64,000 nt of DNA from an uncultured Allomuricauda sp. (lineage in GTDB: Bacteria > Bacteroidota > Bacteroidia > Flavobacteriales > Flavobacteriaceae): the NCBI RefSeq assembly GCF_947495325.1, contig NZ_CANLYK010000001.1, positions 1,240,001-1,304,000 of the forward strand, in the 5' to 3' direction. The position numbers and the translations under genes were made by a program. The notes under the pieces were generated by a model that was not told where the DNA came from, searched no databases, and was given only the letters and a program-made list of their open reading frames with translations. Positions 1 through 8,024 of the stretch are shown here, piece after piece (position 1 is the first letter of the stretch; the number at the start of each line of letters is the position of its first letter).

Positions 1-3000
1 ATCATATAAAATATAACTTAAAGGAGTATCTGTATCACTCCCTGGTTGTAATTCCACAGAAATGGTACCGTTATCAGCTCCATTACATGTAATTTCCGTA
101 CTTGGAGTGGCTGTAATAACAGGCGTGTTAACCGTGGAAACATTTACAATGGCCTCATCTGTACATAAGGGGCTTGTATTGGAACTTAAATCGGTAACCA
201 AAATATTATAATCTCCAGGCAATACACCTGTGAATGTATTCGAGCTCTGTGCAGGCCCAATATTGGCCAGTGTTCCAGCATCTCTTAGTTGAAATTCAAA
301 GTTACCACTACCTCCAGTAGTATTTACCGTTATTTCACCATCACCTGCATTACACGTTGGGAAAGAGGTTGCATCAGCTGTTATGGCAAAGAAATCAAAA
401 ACATCAGCTGCTATAGTAGCTGTACATCCATTACCGTCCCGTATCGTAATCACATAACTTCCTGGGTTTGGAACCACAAAATTTACACTACTTTGAAAAC
501 CACTACCAATATCATACATAAAGGTTTCTTCAGGTAGACCTGAACCGGTAGATAGTGGGGCAGTCACATTAATTTGATAACCACTGGTTGCTGTACATTG
601 ATTTATAACGTCAATGGCCGGTGCTGGGATTCCTGCTTCTTGCGTTACCGTAACCGTTGTTAAGGCAGTACATCCGTTGGCATCTTCTACGTAAAAGTCA
701 TAATCTGAAGGATAAGGTCCTGGTATTTCAAATGTAGTATTCGTACCAAAAACCGTTGGAGCTGGGTCGCCATTTGGAACATAGGCGTACCCAAATGGTG
801 CAGTTCCACCAAACCCTCTTACCGTTACAAGAGCTCCAGCATTACAGGTGGCCTCCACATTATTATCTACAACAATTGAAGGTGAACTAAATCCAATAAA
901 AACCAAAGTACTGGAACTACAGCCCGAATCTGTATCCGTAACTATAATTTGGTAATTTCCGGGTGCAAGTCCCGTATAGGTATCGTTAAATGGAATGGGT
1001 TCGGATGTATACGTGTCTGGTCCAACTTCAATGGCACCTGTATCTGTGTTTTCAAGCGTTACAGTAAAATTTCCTGGATTTGAGGAAATTCCCGAGACCT
1101 CATAATCAATTCCACCACTACCTGCTACATTACAGGATGCCGTGGATGAATTTGCCGTAACGGTTACCGGATTGGTTGCCGTAATCGGGTCTATCTCCTC
1201 AATATAAGTACACCCATTTGCATCCCTTACCTCAACGAAGTAGGTAACGCCAAAGGTTACCTGACCAGTGAAATCATAAATATCCCCTGGTCCAGGAGTA
1301 TTATCCGCTGGATTAAAAGCAGGTTCACCTACCAATCTAAATTCATAGGGGGCAGTACCTCCCGTTGCTTGTACCCTATAGGTAAAAGCAGAACCGGAAC
1401 ACACCGCTGGAGGAGTGTCCAAGGGTATTAAATCCAATACATTCTGGTCTATAATAAACTCATCCCTATCCTCACAACCCTGAGAATCAGTAGTTACCAC
1501 AGTATAATTTCCTAGTGGAAGGTTAGGAAAATTAGCTGTAAGACTTGGGCTTCCCATAGACGATGCCACAGCAACCCCATTTACGTCCAACAATATATAA
1601 TCAAAAGGTGCCACGCCACTACCTCCGGTAATTGCTACTGATGCCGAACCATTTACGTTTCCTAAAGAACATACAGCATCAGTAGGAGTAACGGTTGCAT
1701 CCAGAGCCACGCTGCTGCCTATAGTCACGTTATATGCTGGACTAACACAACCTCTGCTATCCCTAACCATAAAACCACCATGGGTTCCCGGACCATATCC
1801 TGAAAAAATGTTTTGGGAGCTAAATGTTGCTCCATTATCATTACTGTATTCATACGGTGGAATTCCTTGTGAAGTGTCAGCTATCACTTCCACAATTCCA
1901 CTGGTTGCATCACCACATTGTGTATCCGTCCCAATAACAGAACCTGCTATGGTTTCAGGTGGGGTAATGGTTATAATATTTGATTCGGTAGTACAGCCTT
2001 CACTATCCGTAATCAAAAATTGATAGGTAGTATCCGAAACTATTGAACCGTCATTAGGAATACTATAGACAAAGGAGTTTCCTGTAATGTTGTTGTTATC
2101 TGATGAATATCCTCCACCATTAATCTGAACTTCATAGATGTCATAGTCACCTCCTGAAGTGTATCCATTACTGATATTTACTTGAATTTGTGCAGGAGGA
2201 CCTGCACAATCCAATTCTTGAATGGTAGTTGCCAATGCAGTTACTTGCGGTTCTATTGTTGCGGTTACCGTATCTCTACAATCATTGGCGTCCACAACTT
2301 CTATACTATAATTTCCCGGGGTAAGGCCAGCAAAACTATTGCTAGCACCCAAGGCCCCTCCATTGATTCTATATTGATATGGGGCTGTACCCAAAGTAGC
2401 ATTGACCACTAAGGTAGCTGCATTGAAATTATCGTAACAAAAATCCGAAGCAGTTGTATCCAATGTTAGCGTAGGTGCCTCCAGAGCCGTAAGTGTAAAA
2501 CTATCCGTTATGGTACAGCCATTAGCATCAGTAACACTAACTTGATATAACCCATCTTGGGAAAGGTTTGAGAAAACACTTCCATTTTTTGGTCCTCGAG
2601 TAGAACTATCGGGTTGTGTCAATGTATATCGATTACCTCCCCAACCACCAACGGTATTCACCCTAACGGCGCCAATATTTCCGTTTTGACAACTCATATC
2701 GGTCACGTCTAAACTGGAAATAGCAAAGGCCGTTGAAGGTTCCTCTATTGTAAGGGTTGCAGTATCCGTACAATTGGTATCTTCATCGGTAACGGAGATG
2801 ACATAACTTCCTGCTGCCAATCCGGTCAATGGTATAATTCCGCTATTTTGACCCGTGAACGGTGTTCCTCCGTCTATATCATAACTATATGTAGTATTAA
2901 AACCATCAACCAAAAAACGACCTTCTCCATCAGAATCTCCAACACAGGTGACCACTTTGGTTTGTTGTGCTTGAACACCTATTGAGCTGATATCTGTAAT

Positions 3001-5001
3001 CGCGTAGTTCTCATCATACGAACATCCTTCATTATCGGTTACCCTAAACGTGTATGTTCCAAGTCCCAACCCGTTAAATGTGCTCACTATTCCATTATCA
3101 ACAATACTTGCTGTTGGGGCAATAATTTCATAATTATAAGGTCCAGTCCCGCCAGTTACAACTAATGCAACTGAAGCCGTAGTAGTGATACAATCCAAAC
3201 TGGAAATGGTAAAAGCTATATCCGTAGGTTTATCAAGAACATTGAAGACAATATCCGGTAAAGTTTGAACACACCCATTGGCATCCCGTATCAGAGGAGT
3301 ATACGTTCCTACTCCCAAGCTTGCAAAAACCGGATTTGTACCAAACCCAGCTCCAACACTATATTCATATGGAGCAGTTCCACCTGAAATACCAGAAATG
3401 GTAATCTGCCCACCACTTTCATCTGCACATGTAGGCACTGTATCCGGAGTAGCTGTAGCATTTATATTTGATGGAGTTCCTATTGTTCCTACTACAGATG
3501 ATGTGTTACAGGTGAAGGAATCCTGTTCATATCGTAAAACGATATCATACGTGCCAGGAGCCAAATTAGAAAATACATTACTGGTTTGATAGGTGGCTCC
3601 ATTATCGTTACTATATTCTATCTCATATCCAAAACCATTGGTGACATTTACAGTAATTCTACCATTATTTGAACCTCCACAATTTGCATCTTCTTCTGTG
3701 ATATTGAAAGTTGGGGGTGGAATATCAGGTACGTTTACCGTGGCACTTCTCTGGCAACCATTGGCATCTTCTACCAAAATGGCGTAGGTAGCCGCTGCGG
3801 TGACTGTAAAAGATGTAGTACTAGTATATGTTGAACCAAATGCCCCACCATCTACACTAAAACGATAGGGTGCAGTACCCCCTGTGGTTGTCAAGTCCAC
3901 ATCAACCGAAGTAGCTCCACAACCAAAACTAGCAGAAGCTGTAGCTATAACATCCAAAGCGCTAATTCCATTACCGATTTCAATAACACTTCCACCAGTG
4001 TCCGTGGTGATGGTTTCTGAACAATCATTGGTATCTACTCTAATACTATATACACCTGGGCCAACATTGTCAAAAGTGTACGAATCCAATCCATTTGGGC
4101 CGAAGGTATCCACAGTTACCCCGTTTTTTATCAAACGATAGGTATAAAAACCAGGTACTCCAGAAACCTGAACATCGATACTTCCTAATTCACTGCTACA
4201 TAAAATATCATTAGCGGTAACATCTACCGTAATATCAAGGCTTTGAACATTTACGGTATTTGAAGGGAATAAACAGGCACTGGCAGAAACGTTTTTTAAT
4301 CGAGCCCAAACCATATAATTACCAGGGGTGGTAATATCAAAGTACGGATCATCTTGATAAGGTCCAGCTGAACTGTTTAAACTATACTCATAACCGGCTG
4401 GAACATTGGTAACCTCTACCCTACCAGGATTTCCACAAATAATATCTTCATTGATCAACTGTGGATCCAATGGGTTTAACGTTGACTTAAAATAGAAGTA
4501 TTGTCCAGAATCCACACGAACCCTAAATTCTCCAGCAGAGTCCAAACTATAGGTTGACCCCGTGCCAACTGTATTCCAAGTACATGCAGCGTTAATGGTT
4601 GGACAATCATCAACAACTGTGGGTGCGCAAGTATTTGGGTCTAATTGTTGCCACTCATACGAACTACCGGATTGACTAAGTGTTAGGTTTCTAATATCAC
4701 TAGTACCGCACAAGAAAAATTTTGCCAAGGTACTACCATCATTAGGACACACCACTTCTTCATTGGCGCCTTGAATGATAGTCATGAACATACTAGCGGA
4801 ACTGAAAATCTGGGATTTGTCCGAAGAAATATCAACTGGTGAAATTTCTGAAGCTTTTTCAGAATGAGGTTGGGGAGTACCGGATACAATAGTTTCCAGT
4901 ATTCTGTTGACCTCTGTTTTTGCTAGTACCGTGGAACAACATATTGAAATGAACACCAGCAACACGGCAAATAGCAAATGCCTTGTTTTTTGAGGAAGCA
5001 T
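1..5001 (-). CDS. Giant SprB-repeat secreted adhesin, N-terminal part (partial)
   Basis: One uninterrupted minus-strand frame runs from an ATG at 5001 past base 1, giving 1667 codons of a longer protein. It opens with MLPQKTRHLL and a hydrophobic stretch ending near CCSTVLA, a signal peptide. Roughly 230 residues follow that are not repeat-like, then at least 16 units of about 80-96 residues. Each has a core like C-x-D/N-A-N-G-C-x-x-S/R (DNA GATGCCAATGG and variants) followed by a Y-x-Y/F-S-x-D-G segment. Cores lie near 4026, 3752, 3505, 3265, 3016, 2770, 2511, 2273, 1991, 1746, 1465, 1206, 918, 670, 420 and 155. This matches the SprB repeat of Flavobacteriia, found in cell-surface adhesins exported by the type IX system and moved by the gliding machinery. 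The C terminus, where a T9SS sorting domain would sit, is outside the window, so export by T9SS is inferred. gldI lies 42 kb away in this window. Confidence 0.88.
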   Translation of the reverse strand, partial: MLPQKTRHLLFAVLLVFISICCSTVLAKTEVNRILETIVSGTPQPHSEKASEISPVDISSDKSQIFSSASMFMTIIQGANEEVVCPNDGSTLAKFFLCGTSDIRNLTLSQSGSSYEWQQLDPNTCAPTVVDDCPTINAACTWNTVGTGSTYSLDSAGEFRVRVDSGQYFYFKSTLNPLDPQLINEDIICGNPGRVEVTNVPAGYEYSLNSSAGPYQDDPYFDITTPGNYMVWARLKNVSASACLFPSNTVNVQSLDITVDVTANDILCSSELGSIDVQVSGVPGFYTYRLIKNGVTVDTFGPNGLDSYTFDNVGPGVYSIRVDTNDCSETITTDTGGSVIEIGNGISALDVIATASASFGCGATSVDVDLTTTGGTAPYRFSVDGGAFGSTYTSTTSFTVTAAATYAILVEDANGCQRSATVNVPDIPPPTFNITEEDANCGGSNNGRITVNVTNGFGYEIEYSNDNGATYQTSNVFSNLAPGTYDIVLRYEQDSFTCNTSSVVGTIGTPSNINATATPDTVPTCADESGGQITISGISGGTAPYEYSVGAGFGTNPVFASLGVGTYTPLIRDANGCVQTLPDIVFNVLDKPTDIAFTISSLDCITTTASVALVVTGGTGPYNYEIIAPTASIVDNGIVSTFNGLGLGTYTFRVTDNEGCSYDENYAITDISSIGVQAQQTKVVTCVGDSDGEGRFLVDGFNTTYSYDIDGGTPFTGQNSGIIPLTGLAAGSYVISVTDEDTNCTDTATLTIEEPSTAFAISSLDVTDMSCQNGNIGAVRVNTVGGWGGNRYTLTQPDSSTRGPKNGSVFSNLSQDGLYQVSVTDANGCTITDSFTLTALEAPTLTLDTTASDFCYDNFNAATLVVNATLGTAPYQYRINGGALGASNSFAGLTPGNYSIEVVDANDCRDTVTATIEPQVTALATTIQELDCAGPPAQIQVNISNGYTSGGDYDIYEVQINGGGYSSDNNNITGNSFVYSIPNDGSIVSDTTYQFLITDSEGCTTESNIITITPPETIAGSVIGTDTQCGDATSGIVEVIADTSQGIPPYEYSNDNGATFSSQNIFSGYGPGTHGGFMVRDSRGCVSPAYNVTIGSSVALDATVTPTDAVCSLGNVNGSASVAITGGSGVAPFDYILLDVNGVAVASSMGSPSLTANFPNLPLGNYTVVTTDSQGCEDRDEFIIDQNVLDLIPLDTPPAVCSGSAFTYRVQATGGTAPYEFRLVGEPAFNPADNTPGPGDIYDFTGQVTFGVTYFVEVRDANGCTYIEEIDPITATNPVTVTANSSTASCNVAGSGGIDYEVSGISSNPGNFTVTLENTDTGAIEVGPDTYTSEPIPFNDTYTGLAPGNYQIIVTDTDSGCSSSTLVFIGFSSPSIVVDNNVEATCNAGALVTVRGFGGTAPFGYAYVPNGDPAPTVFGTNTTFEIPGPYPSDYDFYVEDANGCTALTTVTVTQEAGIPAPAIDVINQCTATSGYQINVTAPLSTGSGLPEETFMYDIGSGFQSSVNFVVPNPGSYVITIRDGNGCTATIAADVFDFFAITADATSFPTCNAGDGEITVNTTGGSGNFEFQLRDAGTLANIGPAQSSNTFTGVLPGDYNILVTDLSSNTSPLCTDEAIVNVSTVNTPVITATPSTEITCNGADNGTISVELQPGSDTDTPLSYILYD

Positions 5002-5148
5002 AGGTTAAGTCTTGTTATGGTAGAATATGTTCGGATTTGGGACCTAAATATTCTATATAGTAATTATCTAATCTTATATAATTCTCTTTATCTTCGACTA
5101 TATAAAGTCGTAATTCGTCTATAAAATCTATTATTTCAACGTGAAATT

Positions 5149-6267
5149 ATGAAAAAAAGTGCGTTCGTTCTCTATTTTTTCGTTGTAATGCTCACCTCAT
5201 CTTGTGCTCAAAAATCGGATAGTGGCATTAATCTTCCCAAAAAAATTGACTTTACGGCCAAACTTATTGTTGATGGAATCCAAAATCCTTGGGGTATGGC
5301 TTTTCTTCCAAATGGAGGTATACTAATCACTGAAAAGGCTGGTGAAGTGCTTCTTTATAAAAATGGTAGAACAACCAAAATATTAAATGTTCCTGAGGTT
5401 TATGTTAGAGGTCAGGGTGGACTTTTAGATATTGAACTTCACCCAAATTATAGTGAAAATGGATGGGTTTACCTATCCTACTCCTCTTCAAGTGGAAGTG
5501 GAAAAGGAGGAAATACCACTATAATGCGGGCCAAGCTGGACAATAACTCCCTTGTAGAGAAACAAGTGCTTTATAAGGCAACTCCAAATACAACCAAAGG
5601 GCAGCATTTTGGCTCTCGTTTGGAATTTGATAATCAGGGCTACCTCTATTTTTCAGTTGGTGACAGAGGAAATAGGGATGTCAACCCTCAGAATATTGCA
5701 AAGGATGGAGGAAAAATCTATAGAATCCATGACGATGGTACCATACCTAAAGACAATCCATTTGTCAATGACACCAAGGCTAAAACGGCGATCTACAGCT
5801 ACGGTCACCGAAATCCACAGGGGTTGGCAATGCATCCAGAAACTGGACAACTTTGGGAACATGAGCATGGCCCAAGAGGCGGTGATGAAATAAATACCAT
5901 AGAAAAGGGAAGGAATTATGGGTGGCCCGTAATTACTTACGGAATCAACTATAGCGGAACAAAGATTACATCGGAGACTTCAAAATCCGGTATGGAACAA
6001 CCTGTTCATCAATGGACTCCCTCAATAGCTCCTTCTGGAATGACATTTGTGACTTCAGATAAATACCCTAATTGGAAAGGAAATTTATTGGTGGGGTCTC
6101 TAGCTTTTCAATATTTGGAACGACTCGTTCTGGAGAATAACAAGGTAGTCTATCGGGAAAAACTATTGAATGGTATGGGAAGGGTTAGAAATGTTCGCCA
6201 AGCACCTGATGGTTATATATATGTGGGAATTGAAGGAAAGGGTATATTCAGATTAGAACCAAAATAA
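5149..6267 (+). CDS. PQQ-dependent aldose sugar dehydrogenase-like lipoprotein
   Basis: The 372-residue product begins MKKSAFVLYF and carries a lipobox (LTSSC) at residues 15-19, so it is probably a lipoprotein. The rest is a glucose/sorbosone dehydrogenase beta-propeller as in soluble aldose dehydrogenases (YliI/Asd). Visible family blocks are NPWGMAFLPNG near residue 46, a GQGGLLDIELHPNY block, YFSVGDRG, YSYGHRNPQGLA and EHEHGPRGGDE. Members oxidise free sugars with PQQ. The length is normal for the family. It stands alone: the adhesin diverges upstream, and murQ converges 11 bases downstream with no clear terminator between. Whether it oxidises an amino sugar linked to the next locus is not visible in the sequence. 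Confidence 0.9.
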   Translation: MKKSAFVLYFFVVMLTSSCAQKSDSGINLPKKIDFTAKLIVDGIQNPWGMAFLPNGGILITEKAGEVLLYKNGRTTKILNVPEVYVRGQGGLLDIELHPNYSENGWVYLSYSSSSGSGKGGNTTIMRAKLDNNSLVEKQVLYKATPNTTKGQHFGSRLEFDNQGYLYFSVGDRGNRDVNPQNIAKDGGKIYRIHDDGTIPKDNPFVNDTKAKTAIYSYGHRNPQGLAMHPETGQLWEHEHGPRGGDEINTIEKGRNYGWPVITYGINYSGTKITSETSKSGMEQPVHQWTPSIAPSGMTFVTSDKYPNWKGNLLVGSLAFQYLERLVLENNKVVYREKLLNGMGRVRNVRQAPDGYIYVGIEGKGIFRLEPK

Positions 6268-6278
6268 ATTCTGCAACT

Positions 6279-7094
6279 TTATTTCATAGCTTCAAGAGCA
6301 TTTTTCACAGACCCGTATTGCTTGAGTGCCTTCTCTGCCTGATCATAATCCAATCCAAGTTCTTCCACCAAGTAGCGTGTTCCCCTATCAACCAATTTAT
6401 TATTACTTAGCTGCATATTGACCATTTTATTTCCTTTTACCCTACCAATTCGTATCATTAAGGCGGTAGAAATCATGTTTAATACAAGTTTTTGGCTTGT
6501 ACCGCTTTTCATTCGGGTACTTCCGGTAACAAATTCCGGTCCTACTTCAATTTCTATGGAAATGTTAGATTCTGTTGCCAATGGGGAACCTGGATTGTTC
6601 GTAATACCGGCAGTTAACAGTCCATTTTTTTTAGCTTCCCGAATTCCCCCTAGTACATAGGGTGTAGTACCTGAAGCAGCAATCCCTACTACAACATCTT
6701 TTTCATTTACATCAAATTCTTCAAGATCTTTCCATGCCTGTTCCGTACTATCTTCAGCAAATTCAACAGCTTTTCTTATGGCTACATCACCTCCGGCTAT
6801 AAGTCCGATTACCTTGCTGTGAGGCATACCAAACGTAGGCGGAATCTCTGATGCATCCAAAATCCCTAATCGACCGCTTGTTCCAGCTCCAATATAAAAA
6901 AGGCGGCCACCACTCATAAAACGTTCGGCAATCATATCTACCAAAACCGTAATCTGTGGAATTACCCTAGAAACAGCTTCAGCTATTTTTTGGTCTTCTC
7001 TATTGATACTTTCTAAAATGGTACTTGTGTCCATTTGCTCCAAATCATCATAATTTGAAGGGGTTTCTGTAATTTTCTTATAATTAACTTTCAT
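6279..7094 (-). CDS. murQ: N-acetylmuramic acid 6-phosphate etherase
   Basis: MurQ splits the lactyl ether of MurNAc-6-phosphate to give GlcNAc-6-phosphate and D-lactate, in the cytoplasm. The 271-residue product has the SIS sugar-phosphate isomerase fold: the GAGTSGRLGILDASEIPP block near residues 69-86 contains one catalytic Glu of the family, and AVEFAEDS near residues 109-116 contains the second. The phosphate-binding GIAASGTTPYVLG and the GSTRMKSGTSQK block also match. It is a little shorter than E. coli MurQ. Its ATG shares one base with the TAA of the upstream DeoR gene (TAATG), so the two are translationally coupled. Together with anmK, nagZ and nagB in this window it marks a MurNAc catabolic locus. 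Confidence 0.96.
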   Translation of the reverse strand: MKVNYKKITETPSNYDDLEQMDTSTILESINREDQKIAEAVSRVIPQITVLVDMIAERFMSGGRLFYIGAGTSGRLGILDASEIPPTFGMPHSKVIGLIAGGDVAIRKAVEFAEDSTEQAWKDLEEFDVNEKDVVVGIAASGTTPYVLGGIREAKKNGLLTAGITNNPGSPLATESNISIEIEVGPEFVTGSTRMKSGTSQKLVLNMISTALMIRIGRVKGNKMVNMQLSNNKLVDRGTRYLVEELGLDYDQAEKALKQYGSVKNALEAMK

Positions 7095-7843
7095 TACAAA
7101 AGATGAATCTCTTGATTTCTAAAGAGGTTTAAAAGGTTATCATTGGGATCCAATTCCGTAATCATCGTATTAATTGCATTAATATTACAGGTTTTATAGC
7201 GATGCTGGGAATTCAATTTTTCGGATATCGACAAAAGTACAGTTTTTTTGGAAGCATTGATAACTGCTTTTTTAACTTGTACAATATCCCAGTCAAATTC
7301 TGTTAAACCAAACAACGAATCTACATATCCAGTTCCTATAAAACTATAGTCCACTCTTATTTCAGACAATTGGTGAATTGTGCTTGGCCCTATGGATATT
7401 TGGGAGTCTGGAGAAATTTCTCCCCCTATAAAAATTACCTTTACATTGGGTTTCACCAACAATTCCATAGCCACGGGAAGACTAAGCGTAAAACATGTAA
7501 GCTTTATATTATCAGGTATTTGCCTGGTCAACTCAACACATGTTGTACCCCCATCAATAAATATTACCCCACCTTCCTTTAATAGTATTGCGGCCTTCCT
7601 AGCTATGTTTTTCTTTTCTTCAAGAGCATAAACATTGGTATTTCTGGCTGTTGAATGTGTAAAACCCAATGCAATTGCTCCTCCATGCACTTTACGGAGC
7701 TTATTCTCAGCGTCCAGTTCTTTCACATCCCTACGAGCTGTATCAATGGAAACATCCAACATCTCTGCTAAATCAGCAAGTAATACCCTGTTGTGCAGGG
7801 CAACCTCATTTAATATGGCTTTTTGTCGTTCTTCTTTAAGCAT
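7094..7843 (-). CDS. DeoR-family transcriptional repressor (first copy, coupled to murQ)
   Basis: The 249 residues have the DeoR plan: an N-terminal winged helix (LLADLAEMLDVSIDTARRD, then KVHGGAIALG) over residues 1-60, and a C-terminal DeoRC sugar-phosphate sensor with the GGTTCVELTRQI block. DeoR proteins of this type usually repress sugar genes and are released by a phosphorylated sugar. Coupling to murQ and divergence from nagB suggest that it controls this locus, possibly sensing MurNAc-6-P, GlcNAc-6-P or GlcN-6-P; that is inference. It is clearly paralogous to the protein encoded at 10005-10751, with the same MLKEER start, a near-identical VHGGAI segment and similar C-terminal blocks. 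Confidence 0.92.
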   Translation of the reverse strand: MLKEERQKAILNEVALHNRVLLADLAEMLDVSIDTARRDVKELDAENKLRKVHGGAIALGFTHSTARNTNVYALEEKKNIARKAAILLKEGGVIFIDGGTTCVELTRQIPDNIKLTCFTLSLPVAMELLVKPNVKVIFIGGEISPDSQISIGPSTIHQLSEIRVDYSFIGTGYVDSLFGLTEFDWDIVQVKKAVINASKKTVLLSISEKLNSQHRYKTCNINAINTMITELDPNDNLLNLFRNQEIHLL

Positions 7844-7864
7844 TTAGGGTTGTAACTAATTCAG

Positions 7865-7872
7865 CAAAGATA
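7865..7872 (-). promoter_or_regulatory. -7 element of the deoR-murQ promoter
   Basis: On the minus strand this reads TATCTTTG, a perfect match to the Bacteroidota -7 consensus TAnnTTTG, 21 bases before the DeoR start codon. No TTG at the usual -33 distance is obvious, so the call rests on the -7 box and its position. Confidence 0.55.
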
Positions 7873-7928
7873 GTAAAATCCCAATTTTGCCGTTTTTTAT
7901 TGTTTTTAAATTAATAAAACGTTAAAAA

Positions 7929-7993
7929 AGCATTAAATAGCATAAATAGCTGCATAAAACAGCAAAAAGTAAAAGATTGCATTTACATTTGCA
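7929..7993. promoter_or_regulatory. Phased GCA direct repeats upstream of nagB; candidate DeoR operator
   Basis: GCA-centred repeats occur with G at 7930, 7940, 7952, 7962, 7979 and 7991, mostly 10-12 bases apart, so they lie on nearly one face of the helix. Inside the array, 7951-7965 reads TGCATAAA-ACA-GCAA. The same TGCATAAA-N3-GCAA motif lies in the susC promoter at 10837-10851. The array ends on the -7 box of nagB. DeoR proteins are known to bind short direct repeats. Which of the two DeoR proteins binds here cannot be read from sequence. Confidence 0.5.
7984..7991 (+). promoter_or_regulatory. -7 element of the nagB fusion promoter
   Basis: TACATTTG matches TAnnTTTG exactly, 33 bases before the ATG at 8025. 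It overlaps the last GCA repeat of the upstream array, which fits a repressor blocking the promoter. A convincing -33 TTG is not seen. Confidence 0.6.
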
Positions 7994-8024
7994 ATTCATT
8001 TAGATTTAATTTTTTCCTTATCAT

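Noticed and set aside
1808..4141. Several plus-strand open frames of 60-103 codons within the adhesin region
   Set aside because: They are antisense shadows of the SprB-repeat gene, without family features or promoters.
1..4950. Repeated CCATTGGCATC-like blocks every 240-290 bases, possibly a CRISPR or DNA repeat array
   Set aside because: They are protein-level repeats (D-A-N-G cores) in a continuous reading frame with diverged DNA; spacing and length do not fit CRISPR.
5133..5147. ATTTCA-ACG-TGAAAT inverted repeat just before the sugar dehydrogenase start, similar to a parS half-palindrome
   Set aside because: It has an extra central base and lacks the outer bases of TGTTTCACGTGAAACA, so it is not a ParB site; it may be a chance or local feature.
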